Assembly (NCBI GenBank): GCA_015863195.1
Contig: JACBXO010000002.1
Coordinates: 247,669-311,668 of the forward strand
DNA from: Aerococcaceae bacterium DSM 111022
Lineage (GTDB): Bacteria > Bacillota > Bacilli > Lactobacillales > Aerococcaceae
Length of the DNA stretch: 64,000 nt
Direction: 5' to 3'
Shown: positions 49,777 through 57,849 of the stretch, one piece after another
How positions within the stretch are numbered: the first letter of the stretch is position 1
Layout of the letters: each line of letters starts with the position of its first letter
Notes under the pieces: model-generated
Told to the model about the DNA's origin: nothing
What the model saw: only the letters and a program-made list of their open reading frames with translations
Databases searched by the model: none
Translations under genes and position numbers: made by a program

Positions 49777-50568
49777 GTGAGTTATGAATTGCCTGAGGTG
49801 TGGAAGTGGGAAGATGAGAGCGAGAGTTTGAGTGGGAATCGTCCGGATGCGGGGGCGCGGTTTGAGCAGCGTTTGCCTCGTGGGGAGGCGCGGTTTCAGG
49901 TGTATTCGTTGGGTACGCCGAATGGGATTAAGGTTGTGGTGATGTTTGAGGAGTTGCGTGAGTTGGGGGTTGAGGCGGATTATGATCTGTTCTTGATTCA
50001 TATTGGTGAGGGCGATCAGTTTGGGTCGGATTTTGTTGATATTAATCCTAATTCGAAGATTCCTGCGATGTTGGATACGGGTGTTGAGGGCGGCGATTTG
50101 CGTGTGTTTGAGTCGGCTTCGATTGCGTTGTATTTGGCGGATGAGTTTGGTGTGTTGATTCCGGGGGACGTTCGTGGTCGTGCGGAAGTGGTTAATTGGT
50201 TGTTCTGGCAGATTGGTGCTGCTCCTTATGTGGGTGGTGGTTTTGGGCATTTCTTTAGTTATGCGCCTGAAAAGATGGAGTATCCGATTAATCGTTTTAC
50301 GATGGAGACGAAGCGTCAGTTGGATGTGTTGGATAAGCAGTTGGCTGGTCGTGATTTTGTTGCTGGTGATGAGTATTCGGTGGCGGATATTGTGATTTGG
50401 CCTTGGTATGGGCGTTTGGTGCTTGGGGACTTGTATGATGGGTCTGCTGAGTTTCTGAATGTTGGTGAGTATTCTAATGTGTTGGCGTGGGCTGAGCGTG
50501 TTGCGGAGCGTCCTGCGGTGAAGCGTGCGTTGGATGTGGAGTATAAGGCGATTAAGGATGCGGAGTAG
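49777..50568 (+). CDS. yghU: YghU-like glutathione S-transferase family protein
   Basis: A 263-residue thioredoxin-fold/GST protein that closely follows E. coli YghU: YSLGTPNGIKVVVMFEELRELGV, INPNSKIPAML, RVFESASIALYLADEFG, NWLFWQIGAAPYVGGGFGHFFSYAPEKMEYPINRFTME and DKQLAGRDFVAGDEYSVAD. The family has glutathione-dependent disulfide-bond reductase activity. I start it at GTG 49777, eight bases after AAGGAG. Its own terminator follows, so it is a single unit; spread by transfer is possible but unproven. Confidence 0.92.
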   Translation: MSYELPEVWKWEDESESLSGNRPDAGARFEQRLPRGEARFQVYSLGTPNGIKVVVMFEELRELGVEADYDLFLIHIGEGDQFGSDFVDINPNSKIPAMLDTGVEGGDLRVFESASIALYLADEFGVLIPGDVRGRAEVVNWLFWQIGAAPYVGGGFGHFFSYAPEKMEYPINRFTMETKRQLDVLDKQLAGRDFVAGDEYSVADIVIWPWYGRLVLGDLYDGSAEFLNVGEYSNVLAWAERVAERPAVKRALDVEYKAIKDAE

Positions 50569-50593
50569 TTTTCGAATATTTATGGTTTGTTGT

Positions 50594-50618
50594 GAGCAGT
50601 CGTGGACTGCTCTTTTTT
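50594..50618 (+). terminator. yghU terminator
   Basis: GAGCAGTC-GTG-GACTGCTC followed by six T. Almost the same hairpin ends the sugar isomerase gene (53290-53315). Confidence 0.9.
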
Positions 50619-50649
50619 GTTTGGCATTTAATAATGACTCCTTTAAGCC

Positions 50650-51008
50650 CGTATATCTGCGAGGCAAGGATTTTGGGCTTGTATTGGAATTTGCTGCATA
50701 CAGCTCATAATTTTCTCCGTGGGGGACGCCTTCATAGCTTGCTGAGATTGTTGTTGCTTTAGCAACATTACAAGCTTACATGCGAGAATATCTGCAGTTA
50801 ATCGAATGAGCAATAATTCAAATAAAATTATATTTTGATTCATTGTAAATTTAGTTTCGCTATTTCGGACTATTTTGGCTAGAGAATACCTAAGCGCTTT
50901 GCGCCAAGGTATTCTACGCTACGCCAAAATCCCTTTCTCCCACGGGAAAATTATGGCTGTATTCCGCAAATTAATAAGTTGGTTGTGCCCCTTGCCTCTT
51001 CGATATGC
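50650..51008. mobile_element. Long-inverted-repeat element L5 (composite)
   Basis: Same build as L4: outer termini GTATATCTGCGAGGCAAGG and CCTTGCCTCTTCGATATGC, inner pair GAATTTGCTGCATACAGCTC / complement, and the inner GGCTAGAGAATACCTAAGCG hairpin. About 359 bp. Confidence 0.8.
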
Positions 51009-51222
51009 TTGGTTTGTTGCTGAGATTATAATTGGTAAGAATGATATACTCACACATACTGTTTTTGATTGGGTAGGATTTTTTTGGTAGTTTTATTGGG
51101 GTTGATGGCCTCTTTTTGTGGGGTGTGATATTGAGTGAAAGTTTGCTGTTTTATCTGGGGCAAGGAAATTAATCAGATTGCTGATCTAGAATGTTTTGCT
51201 TTCTTTGGGGATTTAGATGAGG

Positions 51223-51365
51223 GAGTCGCTGGGCGACTCCTCTCTTCTCTTTTCTTTTTAGTGTTTTTAGTTTGGGGAATTTTTAGTCGGGAATAACTTT
51301 TTGGAATTTGTGAGTTGTTCCTCATATGGGGAATATCTTTGTTATTTGTGTTTAGTTGTTCTCAA
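51223..51365. repeat. GGAGTCGC hairpin and GGAATAAC/GTTGTTCC palindromes
   Basis: GGAGTCGCTGGGCGACTCC (51223-51241; repeated near 53742 and, changed but still paired, near 56491) is followed by palindromes GGAATAAC...GTTGTTCC with steps of 40-41 bases. A related GGAATAACT...AGTTATTCC pair lies at 53797-53845. Confidence 0.65.
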
Positions 51366-51422
51366 GAAATAATTTTTGACTCTACAGATTGATTAATGCA
51401 ATCTTAGTCTATAGCTAATTTA

Positions 51423-51449
51423 AGCAGGTAACAATTTTTGTTACCTGCT
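51423..51449. terminator. Hairpin overlapping the end of the AraC-type gene
   Basis: AGCAGGTAACA / TGTTACCTGCT with TTTTT on the plus-strand side. The stop codon of the minus-strand regulator is inside the stem, so it may serve as terminator or protect the 3' end. Confidence 0.6.
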
Positions 51450-52301
51450 TTTTCGGTATTGGGTGGGGCTTTGGCCGTAGGCGGTGTGGAATTGGCGGTA
51501 GAAGTTTGAGTAGTCGTTGAAGCCGCATTGGTGGGCGGTTTTTTGGGCGGGTGTGCCGTTTGATAGGAGGCGTTGGGCTTCTAGGAGGCGGCGTTTGAGG
51601 ATGTAGGTGGATGGTGGTGTGCCGATGAGTTGGGTGAATGTTTTGGAGAAGTAGTAGCGGTCGACGTAGTAGCGTTTGGCTAGTTTGGCTATGGTTAGGT
51701 TTTCTTGGTAGTTGGTGTCGATAAAGTTAACGGCGTCTTGGATTATGGTTTGGTCGGCGTTTATTTTTTCGGTGTTGGTTGTTGTGTCTTCTAGGCGGTA
51801 GAGTAATAGAATTAGCTGGATCATGTAGGCTTGTTGTGCGTGTTTGGTTCCGAAATAGTTGTTCTGCTCTTCTTCTTTGAGCGCGTCGAATACTTTTGTG
51901 ATTTGTTGGTTTTGTTTGATTGTTAGTTGGATGAGGCGTTTGTTTTGGGTAAATTTTTGTTCAAAATCTTTTGTAAAAGTTTTTGATTTTTGGGTGAATG
52001 GTGTTAGGTATTCTTTTGAGAATCTTAAAATATAGCGTTCGGCTTTGTGGTCGCCCTGCTCGATTGGTTGGTGTAATTGGTATGGTGGGATGACTAATAT
52101 GGTTCCTGGTGTTAGCCAGTAGTGCTCCCCTGCTACGGTGTAAAGTATTTTTCCTGATAATTGTAGTATTAGTTCATAGTGGTCATGATAATGTAATGCG
52201 TATAATTTGGGGTCTCTGGTGCTGTGGCGGACGAGATAATTTTGGTTGGTAGGTAAGGAAATGGTGTCTTTTTCGTATTGGTCGATGGTTGGTTTTGGCA
52301 T
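51441..52301 (-). CDS. AraC-family transcriptional regulator
   Basis: A 286-residue regulator with an N-terminal cupin sensor (LYALHYHDHYELILQLSGKILYTV...TPGTILVIPPYQLHQ) and a C-terminal double helix-turn-helix (ENLTIAKLAKRYYVDRYYFSKTFTQLIGTPPSTYI...AHQCGFNDYSNFYRQFHTAYGQSPTQYR). Start ATG 52301 follows AAGGAG. It is divergent from the sugar isomerase-like gene, its likely target. The coding strand is extremely C+A rich, unlike most genes here. Confidence 0.9.
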   Translation of the reverse strand: MPKPTIDQYEKDTISLPTNQNYLVRHSTRDPKLYALHYHDHYELILQLSGKILYTVAGEHYWLTPGTILVIPPYQLHQPIEQGDHKAERYILRFSKEYLTPFTQKSKTFTKDFEQKFTQNKRLIQLTIKQNQQITKVFDALKEEEQNNYFGTKHAQQAYMIQLILLLYRLEDTTTNTEKINADQTIIQDAVNFIDTNYQENLTIAKLAKRYYVDRYYFSKTFTQLIGTPPSTYILKRRLLEAQRLLSNGTPAQKTAHQCGFNDYSNFYRQFHTAYGQSPTQYRKSR

Positions 52302-52419
52302 TTTATTGCTCCTTTTTACACATAAAACAATGTATTTTACACATTCTACAATTCTAATCGTTTTCAATTGTTTTTATAATAATAGTAACATAATAAATTT
52401 GGATTAGGAGTGTTTAGTG
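52302..52419. promoter_or_regulatory. Divergent promoter region with a candidate cre site
   Basis: TCTAATCGTTTTCA (52353-52366) fits the CcpA cre pattern TGWAARCGYTWNCW at 12 of 14 places. A plus-strand TATAAT is at 52375-52380. A direct repeat TTACACATAAAA / TTTACACATTCT near 52315-52350 could be the AraC-type site. Confidence 0.5.
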
Positions 52420-53277
52420 ATGAGAAAAGGTAAAATTGGCGTTCAAATGATGATGTTGAAGCAAGAAGTTGAGGAGCATGGCATTTATGAGGTGATGCGT
52501 CGGATTTCTGAGATGGGTTATCATGCTGTGGAGGTGTCGCAAATCCCGATGACGCCGGAGGCGATTTCAGAGATGCAGCGTGCGATGAAAGATTTTGACA
52601 TTGATATCGCTGCGATGTCTTGTGGGCTAGATGACCTGTCTCCTGAGAGTAAGTATCCTGATGATACGTTGCGGCATGATTTTGATAAAATCGTCGCGGA
52701 CTGTCACGCGGTTGAGTGTAACATACTGCGGATTGGGATGTTGCCGCTTACTGAAGCGACTAGTGTTGAGGATATGTTAGCTGTGGGCAATATTTTCGAA
52801 GAATATGCTGTTCGTATGAAGGAGCATGGGATTGATTTGTATTACCATCCGCATAATTTTGAGTTTGTGCTGGTGGATGGCGAGCCGTTGATTAAAAAGA
52901 TGATGGAGCAAACGAGTGCGTTGGGGTTTGAGTTGGATAGTCATTGGATTTGGCGTGGTGGTTTTGATCCGGTGGCGGTGATTCGAGCGTTTTCGGGGCG
53001 TGTGCGGGCGCTTCATTTGAAGGATTATCGGATTGGGTTGATTGAGGATGAGGAGTTGATGACGCGGATTGGTTATGATGTGTTTGGGCGGATTGAGCAG
53101 TTTGCGGAGGTTGGTGAGGGGTCGCTTGATATTCCGGCGATTATTGAGGCTGGTTTTGAGAGTGGTTGTGATTATTTCTTTGTGGAGCAGGATGATACTT
53201 ATGGGCGGGATGTTTATGAGTGTTTGCAGAATTCGTATGATAATTTGGTTGAGATGGGGTATGGGGAGTATTTCTAG
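52420..53277 (+). CDS. Sugar phosphate isomerase/epimerase (xylose isomerase-like TIM barrel)
   Basis: A 285-residue AP endonuclease 2-type TIM barrel (IolE/IolH/UlaE group). Metal ligands are suggested by YYHPHNFEF, LDSHWIWRGG, ALHLKDY and the C-terminal FFVEQDD. ATG 52420 is nine bases after AGGAG; a GTG three bases upstream is possible. Controlled probably by the divergent AraC regulator and carbon catabolite repression. No transporter or kinase genes accompany it, so the substrate is unknown. Confidence 0.87.
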   Translation: MRKGKIGVQMMMLKQEVEEHGIYEVMRRISEMGYHAVEVSQIPMTPEAISEMQRAMKDFDIDIAAMSCGLDDLSPESKYPDDTLRHDFDKIVADCHAVECNILRIGMLPLTEATSVEDMLAVGNIFEEYAVRMKEHGIDLYYHPHNFEFVLVDGEPLIKKMMEQTSALGFELDSHWIWRGGFDPVAVIRAFSGRVRALHLKDYRIGLIEDEELMTRIGYDVFGRIEQFAEVGEGSLDIPAIIEAGFESGCDYFFVEQDDTYGRDVYECLQNSYDNLVEMGYGEYF

Positions 53278-53289
53278 GTAGTTTGTGGT

Positions 53290-53315
53290 GAGCAGTCGGG
53301 GGACTGCTCTTTTTT
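53290..53315 (+). terminator. Sugar isomerase gene terminator
   Basis: GAGCAGTC-GGGG-GACTGCTC followed by TTTTTTG. Confidence 0.9.
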
Positions 53316-53348
53316 GTTCTGCTTTAATTTCTAGTTTCCTTGATGCCC

Positions 53349-53529
53349 GCATATCTGCGAGGCAAGGGGCACTCATCGCTGCCGTGGGACCGTCTTTCGC
53401 TCTCTCTTCGAGAGGAGCTTCAGACTCTCCTAGCTATTGAATCTGTAGTGCCCTTTGGGCACACATCTTCAATACGCTAGTTCGTCCGTATGTCACGGCG
53501 CATTCGTGCCCCTTGCCTCTTCGATATGC
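53349..53529. mobile_element. Long-inverted-repeat element L6 (181 bp)
   Basis: The cleanest copy: termini GCATATCTGCGAGGCAAGG and CCTTGCCTCTTCGATATGC. The interior folds through CTAGCTATTGAATCTGTAG and its partner CTTCAATACGCTAG, so nearly the whole element is one hairpin. No coding capacity. Confidence 0.85.
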
Positions 53530-53867
53530 TTGGTTTGTTGCTGAGATTATTATTGGTAAGAATAATATACTCATACATACTATTTTTGATTGGGTAGGAT
53601 TTTGTTGGTGATTTCATTGGTGTTGGTGGCTTCTTTTTGTGGGGATGATATTAAGTGAAAGTTTGGTGTTTTATCTGGGGCAATGAATTTGATTAGATTG
53701 CTGATCTGGAATATTTTAATTACTTTGGGGATTTAAATGAGGGAGTCGCTGGGCGACTCCTTTCTTCCCTTTTCTTTTTAATGTCTTTAATTTGAGAGTT
53801 GTTCCTCAAATGGGGAATAACTTTTTTTAATTGGGTAGTTATTCCTTGATTGAGGGTGGTTCTTTGG

Positions 53868-54485
53868 TTAGGTGAGCCAGCCGTTGTTCTTAGCGGGTTT
53901 GCCTTTGTGGCGGGAGGTCCAGGGGTTGCCTTGGACTGTGAATCGGAGTGGGGCTTGTTGCCATTCTTGGGCTTTAGTGCTGATGCCGATCCTTGGGCTG
54001 GTTTCTATGGTGTGTGGCTTACTTTTCCTAGAAAAGTCTATGTAAAGTGGGCCTTGGGTGGCGGGGGTGCCGTAGTGGGTTTTGTCGATGGCGAGGGCTT
54101 GGCAGAGTTTGCCGGGGCCGTTGGTGAGGTTGTAGCCGGTTTGGCCGTTGCGGCGGGCGTGCATGAGGTCGATGCCCTCGTCTGGTTCGAGGGCGCGGAT
54201 GAGGATTCCTTGGCCGATACCTTCGGGTTGAGTGACGAGGTTGATTGAGTGGTGGCCTCGGATTTGGTAGATGTAAAAGTGCCCGGCTTCCATGTACATG
54301 GCTTCGACGCGCGGTGTGCGGTGGCCGTTGTAGGTGTGGGCGCCTTTGTCTTCGGGTCCGAGGTAGGCTTCGACTTCCACGATCCAGCCGGATGTGGTGC
54401 CTTCTGGTGTTTCGTGGATGAGTTTGTAGCCCAAGAGTTCTTGGGCGATTTGGTCGGTTGTTTTGGTGTAGTCTTGGTAGAACAT
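53868..54485 (-). CDS. DNA-3-methyladenine glycosylase (AAG/MPG type)
   Basis: A 205-residue base-excision repair enzyme of the MPG fold: LLGYKLIHE, the catalytic IVEVEAYLGPEDKGAHTYNGHRTPR region with its glutamate, MYMEAGHFYIYQIRG and LTNGPGKLCQALAI. The start ATG 54485 lies 3 bases after the sirtuin stop, so the two form an operon. The coding strand is strongly C+A rich. Confidence 0.93.
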   Translation of the reverse strand: MFYQDYTKTTDQIAQELLGYKLIHETPEGTTSGWIVEVEAYLGPEDKGAHTYNGHRTPRVEAMYMEAGHFYIYQIRGHHSINLVTQPEGIGQGILIRALEPDEGIDLMHARRNGQTGYNLTNGPGKLCQALAIDKTHYGTPATQGPLYIDFSRKSKPHTIETSPRIGISTKAQEWQQAPLRFTVQGNPWTSRHKGKPAKNNGWLT

Positions 54486-54488
54486 TAG

Positions 54489-55238
54489 TTACTTACTTCC
54501 TTTGATTTCGAGTTGGCTGAATACATTATCGATGGTGTCTTCGAATGCTAGTATTTCTTGGCGATTGTGGATTTTGATTGGCGTTTTGTTAATGACTGCT
54601 AAGTGCTCTCCTTCAAAGTATTGGACGAATCCTGCTGCTGGGTAGACGATGAGTGACGTTCCGAGTATGACGAGCATGTCGGCTTCTTTGATCGCTTTGA
54701 GTGCGCCTGTGACAGTATTTTGGTCAAGTTGTTCTTCGTACATGACGATATCTGGGCGGACGATGCCATTATCTTTTGGACAGCGTGGGATGCCTTGGTC
54801 GTCTTTTTGTAGTTCATCGATTGTGTAGTGTGTGTGGCATTTTGTGCAGTAGTTGTCCATGACGGTGCCGTGTAGTTCGTAGACTTCTTTTGAGCCTGCT
54901 TTTTGGTGGAGTTCGTCGATGTTTTGTGTGATGACTGCGACGTTTTTGCCTGTTTTTTCTAGGTTAGCGATAAATTTGTGGCCTTCGTTTGGTTCTGCGT
55001 CTTGGTAGACGAGGTTTTCAAAGTGGAAGTCATAGTAGGTTTCTGGGTATTGTTGGAAAAATGTGTGTGATATGACTTGTTCGGGTGTGTATTGGTGGCC
55101 TGTTTCTTGCATGAAGATGCCGTTTGCTGAGCGGAAGTCTGGGATGCCACTTTGTGTGGACATGCCGGCGCCGCTGAAGAAGGCGATGTTTTGTGATTGG
55201 TTTAGTGCTTGTTGGAGTTGGGTTATTTTGGTTGTCAT
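54489..55238 (-). CDS. NAD-dependent protein deacylase (sirtuin)
   Basis: A 249-residue Sir2 enzyme that removes acyl groups from lysines using NAD+. It has FFSGAGMSTQSGIPDFRSANG, VITQNIDELHQKAGS, the catalytic HGTVMDNYC, and VILGTSLIVYPAAGFV. The zinc site shows CTKC and then CPKD: the fourth cysteine is Asp, a variant I believe occurs in some Lactobacillales but cannot check. Upstream of the glycosylase gene in the same operon. Confidence 0.94.
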   Translation of the reverse strand: MTTKITQLQQALNQSQNIAFFSGAGMSTQSGIPDFRSANGIFMQETGHQYTPEQVISHTFFQQYPETYYDFHFENLVYQDAEPNEGHKFIANLEKTGKNVAVITQNIDELHQKAGSKEVYELHGTVMDNYCTKCHTHYTIDELQKDDQGIPRCPKDNGIVRPDIVMYEEQLDQNTVTGALKAIKEADMLVILGTSLIVYPAAGFVQYFEGEHLAVINKTPIKIHNRQEILAFEDTIDNVFSQLEIKGSK

Positions 55239-55347
55239 TTTTGTGTGGGTCCTTTCTGTGAGTTTGGGTTGGGTTTAGTTTTGTTCGGTTTATGTTTATT
55301 ATCACAAATAGAGTTGGGTTAGTCAAAGTTATAGCATGTTGATGGCC

Positions 55348-55645
55348 GCTTATCGGCGAGGCTGGAGTCATTCATTGTTGCCATGGGGACGTTGCTGAGA
55401 CTGTTGCCACTTTAGTGGCTTACAGACTCACATGCGAGAATAATGCTACTTAAACAATGCATTCATTACACAGATGAAATTACTTAAAGAACCTCTGCAG
55501 TTTTAGCTCTTTCGCCCTCCTGCGGAGTGGCTTCAGACTTTTCCTCCCTATTGAATTTGTAAGCTCCCTTTGGTCGCACAAATTCTAATACGGGAGAAAA
55601 CCCGTATTTCATGGCACATTCATGCCTACTGCCTCTTCGATATGC
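55348..55645. mobile_element. Long-inverted-repeat element L7
   Basis: Right terminus GCCTCTTCGATATGC and left terminus GCTTATCGGCGAGGC, less well matched than in L6. The interior has GTTGCCACTTTAGTGGC, GGAGTGGCTTCAGAC and CTATTGAATTTG / CAAATTCTAATACGG. Confidence 0.7.
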
Positions 55646-55761
55646 TTGGATAGTTAGACATTTTTGTTAGCAAATAACAACTAAAATAATTGGTTTTGGT
55701 TGTTTAAGGTTAGTATAGGAATTTGCTGCATACAGCTCATAATTTATCTCCGTGGGGATTC

Positions 55762-55944
55762 GCATATCTTCGAGGCGCGGGCGATTCATAGCTGCCATGG
55801 GACCGTCTTACGCTCTCTCTTGCGAGAGGAGCTTCAGACTCTCCTAGCTATTGAAACTGTATCTCACTTCGTTCGTACAGTTTCTAATACGCTAGTTCGT
55901 CCGTATTTCATGCCGCATGAATTGCCCGCGCCTCTTCGATATGC
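55762..55944. mobile_element. Long-inverted-repeat element L8 (183 bp)
   Basis: Termini GCATATCTTCGAGGCGCGGG and CCCGCGCCTCTTCGATATGC pair perfectly except two or three bases; the CGCGGGC differs from the AAGGGGC of L6 on both sides, so the change is compensated. Flanked on the left by an L3-type terminus (GAATTTGCTGCATACAGCTC). Confidence 0.85.
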
Positions 55945-56065
55945 TTGGTTAATCAGAGATTTGAGTTTGTATTTATAACATACTCACACATACTATTTTT
56001 ATTGGGTGGGGTTTTGTTGGTGGTTTCATTGGGGTTGGTGGCCTCTTTTTGTTGGGGGTGATATT

Positions 56066-56155
56066 GAGTGAAGGTTTGGTGTTGGGGATGGAGAACGTTC
56101 ACTCTAATTTGGTTTATAGTGAAAGTTTGATGCCTAGGATGAAGAACGTTCACTC
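56066..56155. repeat. 51-bp palindromic array E (AGTGAA/TTCACT type)
   Basis: Two units AGTGAAGGTTTGG...GAGAACGTTCACT, start-to-start 51 bases. It runs directly into array D. Confidence 0.8.
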
Positions 56156-56156
56156 G

Positions 56157-56372
56157 GTTTGGACGTCAGGAAGTGATTAGTCCAAACTTGAGATGGAATT
56201 GGCCTTGAGGTTGGACTCTGGGAGGAATTAGTCCAAACTTGGGGTGAGATTGGCGTTGTGGTTGGACTCTAGGATTGATTAGTCCAAACTCGGGGTAAGT
56301 TTGGCGTTGAGGTTGGACTCGGGATGTGATTAGTCTAAACTTGGGTAAGGTTGGCGTTGAGGTTGGACTTTG
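56157..56372. repeat. 51-bp palindromic array D (TTGGACT/AGTCCAA type)
   Basis: Four units with arms GGTTGGACTC and TAGTCCAAAC and linker TTGGGGTAAGTTTGGCGTTGA; full steps of 51 bases (the first is 53). Arms have no similarity to families A, B, C or E. Confidence 0.9.
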
Positions 56373-56649
56373 CTCGGTGATGAACTCTAAATTGGGTCTG
56401 CCCTTTTCTGTGGTTATTGATTGGTGTGGGGATGGACTCTGATTAGATAGCTGGACTGGGATGTTTTGGATACTTTGGGGATTTAAATGAGGAGGCGCTG
56501 GGCGGCTCCTTTCTTGCTTTTTCTTTTTTTATAAATTGGGAGTGGTTTGAATTATTTGGGCGTTTTTGGTTGGGGCCCTTTTCTTTTGTCGGGGTGGGTA
56601 AATAATTTATGGGGGTTTGCGATATTTTTCAACTTTTGAAATATTTTGT

Positions 56650-56667
56650 TTATTTATATGTATAGTG
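56650..56667 (+). promoter_or_regulatory. TTATTTATAT motif before the Rpn locus
   Basis: TTATTTATATGTATAGTG, near-identical to the 14-base motif before both NERD loci but with four extra bases. TATAGT may act as a -10. Confidence 0.4.
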
Positions 56668-56712
56668 TCATTTAGTGATAACTATTAATAATTTTGAATG
56701 GAGGACTTTAGG

Positions 56713-56820
56713 ATGGAATTTGAGACGACTTTAAGTATTATTCATAAAGATGACTACCATACTTTTAATAAATTATTTGATGAGTTGTTGGCCTGGAATT
56801 GGTGTGGATGCATGGTATAA
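56713..56820 (+). CDS. Small ORF of 35 residues before the Rpn gene (leader peptide or remnant)
   Basis: ATG 56713 follows GGAGG (spacing seven) and encodes MEFETTLSIIHKDDYHTF...WNWCGCMV, ending 20 bases before the Rpn-family start. It has a good ribosome binding site, so it may be translated. It may be a cut-down gene or a short upstream partner; no homologue is recognised. Confidence 0.4.
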   Translation: MEFETTLSIIHKDDYHTFNKLFDELLAWNWCGCMV

Positions 56821-56840
56821 TATGGATAAGGATATAGTGA

Positions 56841-57728
56841 ATGAAAAAATACTTGCCGACGAATGATTTGTTGTTTAAGAAGACTTTTGCGTCTGTTGGG
56901 AATGAGGCTATTTTGATTGGCTTTTTGCAGGATGTGCTGCAGATTGAGATTGAGAGTATTCAGGTTAAGCAGCCTTATCATATTGATCAGTTTAAGAATG
57001 CGTTGAATCCGGATGAGTTGTTGAAGACGGAAGTGGATTTGCTGGCGACGAGTTCGTCGGGTGAGGTTTTTACGGTGGAGATGCAGCGGTTGTCTCATGA
57101 TTATTTTGTTGAGCGGACTTTATTTTATGGTGCTCAGGAATATACTGAAAATTATAAGGGGCAAGAGTTGGACCGGGATGGTCGTCGGGATAGTCGACCG
57201 AATTATTATTCGAGTTTGCGGAAGGTTTATAGTATTAGTATTTTAGAGGGTACCCTTTTTAAGGCGGATAATCGTGTGATTCGTCATTTTAAATATCTTG
57301 ATGCGGAGACTTATGATAGTTTAGAGGTTTTGGGCGTTCAGACGATTGATTTGGTTTATTTTCAGTTGAATGGTGAGGTATATGATCATCTGAATGTGAA
57401 ATATTGGAAAGATTTTTTCTTGAAGAGTAGTGTTTCTGACTCTGCTCCGGATTATATACAGCTTGCTTGTGAGGGGATTCGTTTTGTGAATTTGAGTCAG
57501 GAGGAGAGAGAAATGGCTGAAACAATTAGTAAGCGCGAGGCGGATTATTGGGCGCAGATTAGTTCGGCTGAGGATAGAGGGATTGAAAGAGGAATAGAAC
57601 TCGGTCTCGAGGAAGGTATGAGGAAAATCATATTTCAATTCTATAGAAGTGGTATGTCGATAGAGACTATTGCTGAGCACACGGATTTTAGTGTGGATGA
57701 AGTGAGGGAGATTTTGGATAGAGAGTAA
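56841..57728 (+). CDS. Rpn-family recombination-promoting nuclease (PD-(D/E)XK transposase-like)
   Basis: A 295-residue protein. The N-terminus LPTNDLLFKKTFASVGNEAILIGFLQDVL and the active-site stretch ELLKTEVDLLATSSSGEVFTVEMQR give the D...ExQ form of the PD-(D/E)XK core seen in this family (PDDEXK_2). The C-terminus holds the usual RGIERGIELGLEEGMR repeat and a helix-turn-helix-like end (IETIAEHTDFSVDEVREIL). Rpn proteins cut DNA and promote recA-independent recombination; some act in defence. No good ribosome binding site is seen, so it may depend on the small ORF in front. Confidence 0.88.
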   Translation: MKKYLPTNDLLFKKTFASVGNEAILIGFLQDVLQIEIESIQVKQPYHIDQFKNALNPDELLKTEVDLLATSSSGEVFTVEMQRLSHDYFVERTLFYGAQEYTENYKGQELDRDGRRDSRPNYYSSLRKVYSISILEGTLFKADNRVIRHFKYLDAETYDSLEVLGVQTIDLVYFQLNGEVYDHLNVKYWKDFFLKSSVSDSAPDYIQLACEGIRFVNLSQEEREMAETISKREADYWAQISSAEDRGIERGIELGLEEGMRKIIFQFYRSGMSIETIAEHTDFSVDEVREILDRE

Positions 57729-57849
57729 GGTTTATTGAATAAGCAAAAGAGTCGGATTTAGATTGAATGTCTCTTTTGCTTATTTTATTTTACAATTTAT
57801 TGAAAATAAGTTTGACTTATTTTTAAACAATCTAGTTTTTCTTAACTTT

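Noticed and set aside
49633..50667. 344-codon minus-strand frame over yghU
   Set aside because: It is antisense to a clearly recognised gene and exists because the plus strand is very G+T rich, which removes stop codons on the other strand.
48562..50843. Short Q-rich reading frames inside elements L4 and L5
   Set aside because: They are readings of the paired arms of the inverted-repeat elements, differ between copies and lack start signals.
53850..54248. 132-codon plus-strand frame over the glycosylase gene
   Set aside because: Antisense shadow; Gly/Val/Ala-rich translation without features.
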